35,598 nt of DNA from a bacterium (GTDB lineage: Bacteria > Patescibacteriota > Minisyncoccia > JAHIHE01 > JAGLIN01). The notes under the pieces are model-generated. The model made no database searches and had not been told where the DNA came from. It saw only the letters and a program-made list of their open reading frames with translations. The translations under genes were made by a program, and so were the position numbers. The DNA is taken from assembly GCA_030638825.1 (NCBI GenBank), contig DAOWDU010000021.1, positions 1 to 35,598 of the forward strand, read 5' to 3'. This document shows positions 27,496-35,598 of this stretch, one piece after another; position 1 is the first letter of the stretch; the number at the start of each line of letters is the position of its first letter.

Positions 27496-27513
27496 AATAA
27501 TCCAAATAAAGCT

Positions 27514-29097
27514 CTAAAAAGGAATTTCATCAATCGGTATCTCGTCTATCCAGTTTTTGTTATTTTTATCTTTATTTTCATCTCGATATTCATACATTTT
27601 TTCTTCCACGCTAAGCGGCTCTAATTCATCGCATTCGCATAGTGGGTCGTGATAACAAGCAGCATTTTCTTCGGAGGACGGTTTTGCTTTGCTGTAATAA
27701 ACCTCCAGCCCCTCTGTGTCATTTTTATATTCTTCCGTTTCAAGCTCTTCTTTAATGGTTTGATATGTTTCTTTTAAAGTTTTCAAACGATCCCAATCAT
27801 CCTGATCTGGCTGTTCAAATCCTAAAATAGTCTGCAAAGCAATAAGTTCATATCTCCATCTCTCTGAATCTTTTTCTAATTTTTCAATTTCATTCTTATT
27901 TTTTTCCTGTTTTATTCTCTCCTGAATCTCATCTCTTATTTTCTCCGCGATCTTTATCTGATACTCTAAATCAAGCGAAGGTCTTTTGGTCGCTTCTATT
28001 TTTCCTTCAATTTCTATTCTCTCTTTCATTAGCTGTTTTAGAACGCGGTATCTTCTTTTATCTTGTTCTTCTCTTCGTTCAATAGCAGTTTCGCATTTTA
28101 GTTCTTCAAAGCATCCTTCACACCAGCTGGAGCAGTTGCCGCGATGCACAGTATCTCCAGTCGTTTTTATTTTTAGGGGAAGATTAAAATATTCGCCGTA
28201 TAATTTTTCGCCAGAAAAATCTAATAAAATTCCTTCTGGCTTTTTTGACATTTCCAACAGGCTATCAAAATAATTCGCATAAAATTCATAAAATCCTTCT
28301 TGCAATGTTTTCGATTCTGCAAGTTTTTCTCCTTTTTCATCACACAACATTAGTTGCTCAATATTTTCTAAATCTCCTTTTTGTAAATTGTTGCTTTCTA
28401 ATCCGTTTTTAAAGCGTATCATCCAGTCAGTAAAATCTGGTTTAATACTAACCAGCAAAACATCGTCAATTATAAATTCAGTTTTATCTTCACCAACGAC
28501 TTTGTTCTCATAATGAAGTTTAGCGGTTTTGCCATAAGTGAAGTTTATTTTTTGGTCATCTAATTCTTTTTTCAGGGCGTTAGTGACGATCTCTTTATCC
28601 CATGCAAATTCTTTCGCTTCCAAAAAAACTTTTTCTGCTGCTTTCTTTAATTTTTTTTCTGCTTCATTCAGTTGTTTTCCAATCGTATCTTCCCATAAAA
28701 TCGTTTCACATTCTTCCATTCCGCAATCAATCCACATTGGCGCGCGCGGATCTTTTTTAAATTTTTGCAACGCTTCAATTGCTTTTTTAGTGCCATGATG
28801 CGCAAGAGTCATCGCCGTTCGAGCGCATTCTTCTGCCGATTTTCCCGAATTTAATTCCAAGTCTGGCGCATATTTCTTGAATTCCTGCTCAACTCTTTTT
28901 GCTTCTTTTTTTATCCATTCTTCAGGAGAATAATCCCAGCAAGTTTTATTTTTTTCTTCAACCTTTTTTAAACTTGCCAAAGTGAGAGCTTTTGCATCAG
29001 CGCTATTTTTAACATTTTTCTTAGTACTATTTTTTCTAATTACTTTTTTCGTTTGCTTTTTAATTTTAGTTTTCCTAATAGGTTTTTTTGTTGGCAT
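27514..29097 (-). CDS. Hypothetical protein (527 aa), K-rich N-terminus, Cys-clusters, coiled-coil
   Basis: Long intact ORF; CGMEEC, CSSWCEGCFEELKC, CYHDPLCEC clusters; no family recognised. Confidence 0.7.
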   Translation of the reverse strand: MPTKKPIRKTKIKKQTKKVIRKNSTKKNVKNSADAKALTLASLKKVEEKNKTCWDYSPEEWIKKEAKRVEQEFKKYAPDLELNSGKSAEECARTAMTLAHHGTKKAIEALQKFKKDPRAPMWIDCGMEECETILWEDTIGKQLNEAEKKLKKAAEKVFLEAKEFAWDKEIVTNALKKELDDQKINFTYGKTAKLHYENKVVGEDKTEFIIDDVLLVSIKPDFTDWMIRFKNGLESNNLQKGDLENIEQLMLCDEKGEKLAESKTLQEGFYEFYANYFDSLLEMSKKPEGILLDFSGEKLYGEYFNLPLKIKTTGDTVHRGNCSSWCEGCFEELKCETAIERREEQDKRRYRVLKQLMKERIEIEGKIEATKRPSLDLEYQIKIAEKIRDEIQERIKQEKNKNEIEKLEKDSERWRYELIALQTILGFEQPDQDDWDRLKTLKETYQTIKEELETEEYKNDTEGLEVYYSKAKPSSEENAACYHDPLCECDELEPLSVEEKMYEYRDENKDKNNKNWIDEIPIDEIPF

Positions 29098-29147
29098 AGT
29101 TTTATTTTTAGTGAATTATGTCTTTATTATAAATTAAACGAGAGACG

Positions 29148-29549
29148 ATGGCAAATAAAAAATCTAAAGTTGATTTTTGGGGTGGGGGTGGTAGAATGGA
29201 AGTAATGAAAAATAATTGTAGTTATATTAATTCTTCTAAATCTAAATTTATGCAAACAAAAGATTTTCAAAAAAAATGTGTTGAGATAGTAAAGAAAATA
29301 GATGATAAATATGAAATCAAAAGAAATCCTCATTTAAGTTTTATGCAAATGATGGAAGAAATAGGGGAGCTTGCAAAAGATATAAATTATCCAAAATTAA
29401 GAAACAAGAAAATTAATAAAGATAATTTAGAAGGAGAATTTGCTGATGTGATTTTACAGCTGGCAATATTGGCTGGTTTGTTTGATATTGATTTTGAAGA
29501 AGTGGTTGAGTCTAAATGTAAAATACTAAAGAATAGACATAATTTATAA
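29148..29549 (+). CDS. MazG-like nucleotide pyrophosphohydrolase (start may be 29250)
   Basis: MMEEIGELAKDI ... LEGEFADVILQLAILAGLFDIDFEEVVESKCKI. Confidence 0.8.
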   Translation: MANKKSKVDFWGGGGRMEVMKNNCSYINSSKSKFMQTKDFQKKCVEIVKKIDDKYEIKRNPHLSFMQMMEEIGELAKDINYPKLRNKKINKDNLEGEFADVILQLAILAGLFDIDFEEVVESKCKILKNRHNL

Positions 29550-29550
29550 A

Positions 29551-29578
29551 CAGTATGGTAATATGTATTACCATACTG
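29551..29578. repeat. 28-bp-core palindrome, copy B
   Basis: CAGTATGGTAATA-TG-TATTACCATACTG, 13-bp arms; one base after the MazG-like stop codon. Confidence 0.92.
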
Positions 29579-29615
29579 ATGAGAGAAAAGTTGTAAAAAA
29601 TAAATTTATCAAATT

Positions 29616-30596
29616 ATGAAAATTATTAAACCAAAGAAATTACAAAAAGGCGATAGTGTAATGATTGTTTCGCCGTCAAGTGCGATACCTGATGAGCTGA
29701 AAAGGCAATTTAATAATGGTGTGAAATTTTTGAAAGGGTTGGGGCTGAAAGTTAAAATTGGTAAGAATGTTTTTAAGAAGCATTACTATTCCGCTGGAAC
29801 AGTTGAAGAAAGATTAAGTGATATTCATGAAGCATTTGCTGATAAAAAAATAAAAGCGGTGATAATGTCTATTGGGGGAAATAGCGCTAATCAGCTTTTA
29901 GATGGATTAGATTATAATTTAATTAAGAAAAATCCCAAAATATTTTGCGGTATCAGCGATGGCACGACTTTGCTTAATCCGATATTTTCTAAAACTGGAT
30001 TGATTATCTATCACGGTCCTGATTTGATTTTTACTTTTGGTTTGCCAATGTCTTTAATAATTAAGGAAAATTTAGTTAAGACTTTATTTGATGGAAGTGT
30101 CGGAGAGTTGCGTCCGAATTTAAACTGGAAAGGTCTAGATGAATTAAATAAAAATGAAAAATATTACGGTTGGCAATGTGTTCGCAAAGGAAAAGCTAAC
30201 GGCAAATTAATTGGTGGAAATGTAACTTGTCTCACAAATTTAGATAACACAGAGTTTAGACCAGATTATAAAAATAAAATTTTATTTCTGGAAGCATTTT
30301 CGCCTAATATTGAAAAATTAGATCAATTATTTACGCATTTTCGTCAGACAAAAGTTTTTGATGAAATTAATGGTTTAATTTTGGGACATTTTTACGGTTC
30401 GCATATGGCGAATAAAAAACAGGACAGAAAAGTCAGCAATTTAATTCTAGAAATTACGAAAGATTATTCTTTCCCAATTTTAGAAATTGGAGAACTTGGT
30501 CATAATGTAGAAAATTATATTTTCCCAATTGGATGCGAGGTAACGATAGATACAGAGAAGGAGTATTTTTCAATTGACGAGAAGACTGTTTTGTAG
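29616..30596 (+). CDS. S66 family peptidase (LD-carboxypeptidase / MccF-like)
   Basis: PKKLQKGDSVMIVSPSSAIP; IMSIGGNSANQLLDGLDYNLIKKNPKIFCGISDGTTLLNPIFSKTGLIIYHGP; GLILGHF; GELGHNVENYIFPIGCEVTID. Confidence 0.9.
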   Translation: MKIIKPKKLQKGDSVMIVSPSSAIPDELKRQFNNGVKFLKGLGLKVKIGKNVFKKHYYSAGTVEERLSDIHEAFADKKIKAVIMSIGGNSANQLLDGLDYNLIKKNPKIFCGISDGTTLLNPIFSKTGLIIYHGPDLIFTFGLPMSLIIKENLVKTLFDGSVGELRPNLNWKGLDELNKNEKYYGWQCVRKGKANGKLIGGNVTCLTNLDNTEFRPDYKNKILFLEAFSPNIEKLDQLFTHFRQTKVFDEINGLILGHFYGSHMANKKQDRKVSNLILEITKDYSFPILEIGELGHNVENYIFPIGCEVTIDTEKEYFSIDEKTVL

Positions 30597-30614
30597 TTCT
30601 AAAGTTAGAAGCTA

Positions 30615-30660
30615 TTTTTATAACAGTATGGTAATATGTATTACCATACTGTTATAAAAA
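30615..30660. repeat. 28-bp-core palindrome, copy C
   Basis: TTTTTATAACAGTATGGTAATA-TG-TATTACCATACTGTTATAAAAA, 22-bp arms; 3' of S66 peptidase gene. Confidence 0.93.
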
Positions 30661-30741
30661 ACTAACAGTTTTTGTTGGGTATTGATTTTTTAAATAAGGG
30701 TGGTAAAGTAGGAATAGACGAGAAATAAAAAAATAATCTAT

Positions 30742-33700
30742 ATGAATCAAAGCAGTGAAACTTTGTTGAAAAATAATTTGAGACATACCGTTGAGAGTAG
30801 AATTTACACTCGCGGGATGGGGTATTATCGCTCAGGACATATTCAAAGCCTGAGGGTTTTTTTATTTGCCTCGTCAAGAGATAAAATTGAAATCAGGGGA
30901 GAGGTGATGGGAACTAATGATTATAAATCAAGTTTAGTTTTTGATTTGCAAGAAAGGAGTTTTGAAGATTTGGATTGCAATTGTCCGTATGGATCTTATT
31001 GCAAGCATTCTGTTGCTTTAGGACTCAAATTCATTGAGTTATTTCACGAGTTTTTGGAACAGGCTGTTGAAAATAATCAAGAAGTTAATAATAATAATTT
31101 GCGGAGAAAATTAACGAGCTGGATTAATAATCAGAAATTAGGGCAAGAATATGGATTTGATGAATATGATGAGGAGAGAGACTATTTAGTGGAAGATGAA
31201 GATGAAATTATTGAAGGCGAATTTGAAGATATTGGTAATGATTTTAAAAAGATGAGTAAAGAAGAATTGATGAATGAATTAACAAAAGAAATTAGCTCAG
31301 GTAATACGGCAGGAGAGGTGGTTGATGAATTAATTCGGGAGATAGCAAGTAGAGAAGCGACGAGTAAAATAGATAAAAGTAAAAATAGTGTTGTTGCTTT
31401 GCCAGAAAATAAAACTTTTAAAAAGCGACAACCTTCTTTTTTACCGAAAGCTAAATTTGAAAAAGAAGAGTTTAACGCCAGTAGTTTTTATATTTTGATA
31501 AAACAGGGATATGACGATAGAATTTCTGATATAGTAATTAAAAAAAATAATCATACTGCTGCGGAGATAGATATATTTTTGGAGGAATATAAAAATTTAA
31601 CGGAAGCTCAAGAGGAATTGTTTAGATTTTTGAAACCGTTGAATTTTTATTATAGCAAATTTAATTATCAGGAATTGTTTGAATTATTGCGGGATTCAGG
31701 AATAAAAGTGTTTTGGGATAGAAAGATTAAGACACAAGAGTTGATATTTAGAGAAGATAGAGATAATAAAATAAAAGTTGAATTAAATTTAAAAAGCGAA
31801 ATTAATGAATATAGCGGAGAGAGTAAAGAAAAATTTGTTTTTAAATTAGATAGTGATTATAAAAATAGCGGGTTATTTCTATTATTTTTTGATAAAGCGC
31901 ATCTTGTCCAAATAGAAGACCAAGAAGTTAGTTTTCACAAATTATCTAAACTAATGCTTGGATTATTATCAAGAATTAGTTTAGATAAATATGAATATTA
32001 CGGATCAAAATCTCTTGAGACTGTTTTAGGGGAAGAGGAGATTATAAAAATAGATCAGATTATAAAAGATGGTTTTAGATATTTAGATTTCAAGACTAAT
32101 TTAAAATCTGATTTTCAAATTAAAAAATTTACTTCAGCAGAACCTTGTATAGTAATAGACTATGACAATAAAAAAGATTCTTTAAAAATCCAGGCGACGA
32201 TTGATTACGGAGCTGGCAAAATAGATGTTGGAGAATCCGTGCGGCGATATCATAGCAGAGGAGAAAATTATATTGAGCGGTGGGATAATAGCAAATATGT
32301 TATTAAGGCGGGCAAAGAAAAAATAGAATACGCTTTAGTGAAAAGCAAGAAAGAAGTAAAACTTTATCAGCAGTTTTATTATTTTGGCAAAGAGTGCGGT
32401 TTTACAAAAAATCTAAAATGCGAGTTTAATGGTGAGAAGGAAATTTTTAAATACCTTTCTAAACATTGGCAGAATCTTAAAAATTTAAATTACAAAATAG
32501 AATTTATTCATGACGAGTTTCAATTTGTTGAGGAAAATTTTGAAGCTGGTTTTGATGTTGGTCTTGACGCGGAAAATGATTGGCTTGGCTTTGATGTCAA
32601 TTGCTATTGCGGTGAAGATCAAATTAGTCTAGATGATTTACGAAAATATATTGAAGACAAAAAAGAATTTATTAAATTAAATAATGGCAGAATACTTAAA
32701 ATTACCAATAGAGAAGAATTAGAAAGATTTGTTTTAATGCTGGAAAGTTTTTATGCTAAGGAAAATAATAAATTTGAAGGGAAGCTTTATCACGCTCCCG
32801 AGTTGGAAGATATTTTTACGAGCTCAAAATATTATAACGCTAAAGTTGAGAAGAGTTTCAATAAATTTATTCAGGAAGCGAAAAGTGGCAAGCCAGTCCG
32901 AAAGGTAAAACTGCCAATACGATTTAGCAAAGTTCTGCGCGACTATCAAAAAGACGGAATTAACTGGTTTTATTTTTTGCGAAAATACAGATTTGCGGGA
33001 ATTTTGGCGGACGATATGGGATTGGGAAAAACTTTGCAAGCGTTAGTTTTAATGGAAAAGGAAAAAGTAAAAAATAAACCGTCAATTGTGATTTGCCCAA
33101 AGACATTATTATACAACTGGCAAAACGAAATGGAGAAATTTACGCCCAGATTAAAAACAATAATCATTGATGGTTTTCCAGAAGAGCGGAAGAAGTTGAT
33201 TAAGAACGCTAAGCAATATGATTTAATAATCACAGGCTATGCGACGATGCAAAAAGATTGCGAGATTTATAATAAACAAAAGATTAAATTCAATTATTGC
33301 GTTTTGGACGAAGCGCAGTTTATTAAAAATCACATCACTAAAAACGCGCAAATAGTAAAAAAAATAAATGCTGATTATCGTTTAGCTTTGACGGGCACGC
33401 CACTAGAAAATAGCGTTTCAGAAATCTGGTCTATTTTTGATTTTTTGATGCCTGGATTTTTGGGATCATACAATGCTTTTCATAAAAAGTTTCAGAAACC
33501 GATTATGAAAGATGGCGACGCTTTGGCTCTAAAAAATCTGCGAAAAAAGACGGAATGCTTTATGCTTCGTCGCGCTAAAAAAGAAGTTTTGAAAGAACTG
33601 CCTCCTAAAATAGAACAGGTGAGCCGCTGTCATTTAGAAAAAGCGCAGAACATTTTGTATCAGGAAATTTTGGCGAATGTCAAAAGTGAGATTTTTGAAA

Positions 33701-34329
33701 CGGTAAAAAATAAAGGATTTAATAAATCACGCATTCACATTTTAGCGGGACTGATAAAACTACGGCAAGTTTGCAATCATCCCGTGCTTTTATTAAAAGA
33801 CAAAGATTACACAAAATACGAATCAGCGAAATTAAATATGTTTGTAGAATTGATTGACGAAATTATCGGCAACAAAAGAAAGGTTTTAGTCTTCAGCCAG
33901 TTCACGCAGATGCTTGATATTTTGGCGGAAGAGTTAAATAAAAATAAAATTAATTATTCTTATCTCTCAGGCAAAACCAAAAAGAGGCAAGAAGTTATTA
34001 ATGATTTCAACGAAAATAAAAATAAACAAGTTTTCCTAATCAGCCTCCGCGCGGGAGGCGTCGGACTAAATTTAACTTCTGCCGACAATGTAATTATTTT
34101 TGACCCCTGGTGGAATCCGAGTGTAGAAAATCAAGCCATTGATCGCGCGCATCGCATTGGTCAAAAAAATTCCGTCAATGTTTATCGCTTAATCACGGAA
34201 GGAACGATTGAAGAAAGAATTGTCAAATTGCAAGAAAAGAAGAAGTTTTTGTTTGATAATTTGGTTGGGGAGAGCAAGGATTTGTTTACGAAGTTAACTT
34301 GGGATGATATTCAAGGGCTGTTTCGGTAA
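30742..34329 (+). CDS. SNF2-family helicase with N-terminal SWIM zinc finger
   Basis: SWIM CNCPYGSYCKH; GILADDMGLGKTLQAL; DEAQFIKN; LTGTPLENSVSEIWSIFDFL; SLRAGGVGLNLTSADNVIIFDPWWNPSVENQAIDRAHRIGQ. Confidence 0.95.
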   Translation: MNQSSETLLKNNLRHTVESRIYTRGMGYYRSGHIQSLRVFLFASSRDKIEIRGEVMGTNDYKSSLVFDLQERSFEDLDCNCPYGSYCKHSVALGLKFIELFHEFLEQAVENNQEVNNNNLRRKLTSWINNQKLGQEYGFDEYDEERDYLVEDEDEIIEGEFEDIGNDFKKMSKEELMNELTKEISSGNTAGEVVDELIREIASREATSKIDKSKNSVVALPENKTFKKRQPSFLPKAKFEKEEFNASSFYILIKQGYDDRISDIVIKKNNHTAAEIDIFLEEYKNLTEAQEELFRFLKPLNFYYSKFNYQELFELLRDSGIKVFWDRKIKTQELIFREDRDNKIKVELNLKSEINEYSGESKEKFVFKLDSDYKNSGLFLLFFDKAHLVQIEDQEVSFHKLSKLMLGLLSRISLDKYEYYGSKSLETVLGEEEIIKIDQIIKDGFRYLDFKTNLKSDFQIKKFTSAEPCIVIDYDNKKDSLKIQATIDYGAGKIDVGESVRRYHSRGENYIERWDNSKYVIKAGKEKIEYALVKSKKEVKLYQQFYYFGKECGFTKNLKCEFNGEKEIFKYLSKHWQNLKNLNYKIEFIHDEFQFVEENFEAGFDVGLDAENDWLGFDVNCYCGEDQISLDDLRKYIEDKKEFIKLNNGRILKITNREELERFVLMLESFYAKENNKFEGKLYHAPELEDIFTSSKYYNAKVEKSFNKFIQEAKSGKPVRKVKLPIRFSKVLRDYQKDGINWFYFLRKYRFAGILADDMGLGKTLQALVLMEKEKVKNKPSIVICPKTLLYNWQNEMEKFTPRLKTIIIDGFPEERKKLIKNAKQYDLIITGYATMQKDCEIYNKQKIKFNYCVLDEAQFIKNHITKNAQIVKKINADYRLALTGTPLENSVSEIWSIFDFLMPGFLGSYNAFHKKFQKPIMKDGDALALKNLRKKTECFMLRRAKKEVLKELPPKIEQVSRCHLEKAQNILYQEILANVKSEIFETVKNKGFNKSRIHILAGLIKLRQVCNHPVLLLKDKDYTKYESAKLNMFVELIDEIIGNKRKVLVFSQFTQMLDILAEELNKNKINYSYLSGKTKKRQEVINDFNENKNKQVFLISLRAGGVGLNLTSADNVIIFDPWWNPSVENQAIDRAHRIGQKNSVNVYRLITEGTIEERIVKLQEKKKFLFDNLVGESKDLFTKLTWDDIQGLFR

Positions 34330-34370
34330 AAGGGTTGGGGAATTTAAGCATAAGTATTCTCGGAATTTAT

Positions 34371-34400
34371 AAAGAGGCAGTTTTATAAAACTGCCTCTTT
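34371..34400. terminator. Perfect 30-bp palindrome/likely terminator stem after SNF2 gene
   Basis: AAAGAGGCAGTTTTA/TAAAACTGCCTCTTT, 15-bp arms, no spacer; 3 bp before IS left end. Confidence 0.7.
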
Positions 34401-34402
34401 GG

Positions 34403-35598
34403 CAGGGTTGTTCATTTATCTAAAGAGTAGTATAATAAAGCTATAATAAGCTAACATTAAAAATATGCTACTATCAATTTTTAGTAAAGTTCCCGATCAG
34501 CGCAGTGTTCATGGTCGGCGATATGAATTACAATATATTCTTTTCTTTTCTGTTCTGGCTATCTTGAGCGGAGCTGATTCGTATCGAAAAATAGAATTAT
34601 TTATCAAAGAAAACTGGACAACTTTAAAAGAGGAGTTTAATTTGGAATGGAGAAAACCTCCCGCTTACACTGGAATCAGAAAAATATTAGTGGAGATTGA
34701 TTCCAAAGAACTAGAAAAAGCTTTTCGAAAATATTCCAAATTTTTATCTAATTTAGAGCCTGAGAAATACGCTTTTATCAGTATGGATGGCAAGGCTCTC
34801 CGAGGAAGCTTCGATAATCTCAAAGATCAAAGAATGATTCAAATCTTCAGCGCTTTTTTAACTGACCAAGATATTATTCTTGCTCATGAAAAAATAGATT
34901 GTAAAACGAATGAAATTCCAATGGCTCAGAAATTAGTTAAGGAGTTGGGAATAGGTAAATGCATTTTTACAATGGATGCTCTTCATTGTCAAAAAAAACG
35001 CTGAAAGCAGTGAAAGAATCAGGCAACGAAGCAATCATTCAAGTAAAAGGAAATCAGAAAAAACTTTTAGAAAATTGTCAAAAAGCAACCAAGAAAATTG
35101 AAGCAACAGACAAATATATCAGCCGAGAGAAATCCAGAAATAGAATTGAAACAAGAAAAACAGAAATCTATAATAATAGTTTAAAATATTGGACAAAAAA
35201 TACTAAAGAGCAATGGGGCAAATATATCAAAACAATTATCAAAATGGAACGAACCAGAAAAGAATTTAACGCCAAAGATAAAAAATGGATTAGAAGTTTT
35301 GAACGATCATATTATATTTCAACAATTCAATTAACAGCTAAAGAATTTTCCAGAGCAATTCGAGGACACTGGGCGATAGAAAACAGAAATCATTGTGTCA
35401 AAGATATTTCAATGAACGAAGATAAATCTAGAATTAGAATCAAAGCAGATATCTTTGCCAGACTGCGCAGCTTCGCTTTAAACGCAATGAGAGCAAATGA
35501 AGTAGAAAATATCAGTCAGGAATTATATAAAAACAGTTTAAACATTAAGAGATTATTCAGCTATGATAAGCTGAGTTAGAGATAAATGCACAGCCCTG
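34403..35598 (+). mobile_element. ISAs1-like insertion sequence, complete to the right TIR at window end
   Basis: Left end CAGGGTTGTTCATTTATCT; reverse complement of right end CAGGGCTGTGCATTTATCT; length ~1196 bp; transposase inside. Confidence 0.85.
34465..35579 (+). pseudogene. ISAs1-family (DDE) transposase in two frames, frameshift at an A8 tract near 34991-34998
   Basis: ORF1 ends ..TMDALHCQKKR*; ORF2 frame continues ..KTLKAVKESGNEAIIQVKGNQKKLL...RAIRGHWAIENRNHCVKDISMNEDKSRIR. Either programmed -1 frameshift, decay, or homopolymer error. Confidence 0.85.

Noticed and set aside
27456-30660. The 28-bp palindromes as ordinary rho-independent terminators
   Set aside because: AU-rich stems with no convincing U-tract following (copy C is followed by AAAAAA, copy B by ATGAGAG); kept as an unexplained 3'-end repeat instead.
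30742-34329. SNF2/SWIM helicase as part of a DISARM- or other named defence system
   Set aside because: No accompanying methylase, PLD or other signature partner genes next to it; SNF2-SWIM proteins are common as stand-alone genes.

Overview
AT-rich bacterial chromosome window with compact gene layout, most likely from a Patescibacteria/CPR-type genome (inference from gene content and style; not proven). Housekeeping blocks: 3' part of uvrA; groES-groEL with a perfect CIRCE operator; rpsB-tsf; ricT-like PSP1 protein; tRNA-Thr(UGU), tRNA-Thr(GGU), rpmG, tRNA-Trp, tRNA-Tyr; uppS, pcm, mltG, radC; rplJ-rplL with an L10-leader-like element. Accessory region ~8.9-18.3 kb: a type I restriction-modification locus (hsdM ... 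hsdS ... hsdR) interleaved with two autoinhibited-type Fic proteins, three consecutive translationally coupled ORFs sharing a winged-helix-like domain, and an intergenic locus that looks like a free-standing minus-strand small RNA (promoter + three-way-junction fold + U-tract terminator). The window is also rich in palindromic repeats: (i) a multi-hairpin element with one intergenic copy and one copy in frame inside a nucleotidyltransferase gene, (ii) a long cruciform-like element inserted inside both the groES/groEL and rpsB/tsf gene pairs, (iii) a perfect 31-bp-arm inverted repeat in the rpsB leader, (iv) three copies of a 28-bp palindrome that read identically in the orientation of the gene they follow, and (v) a TIR-type element with a deletion derivative. 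The right end is an ISAs1-like element with recognisable terminal inverted repeats and a frameshift at an A8 run; its right TIR coincides with the window end. All family names are from recognition of motifs by eye; no searches were run.
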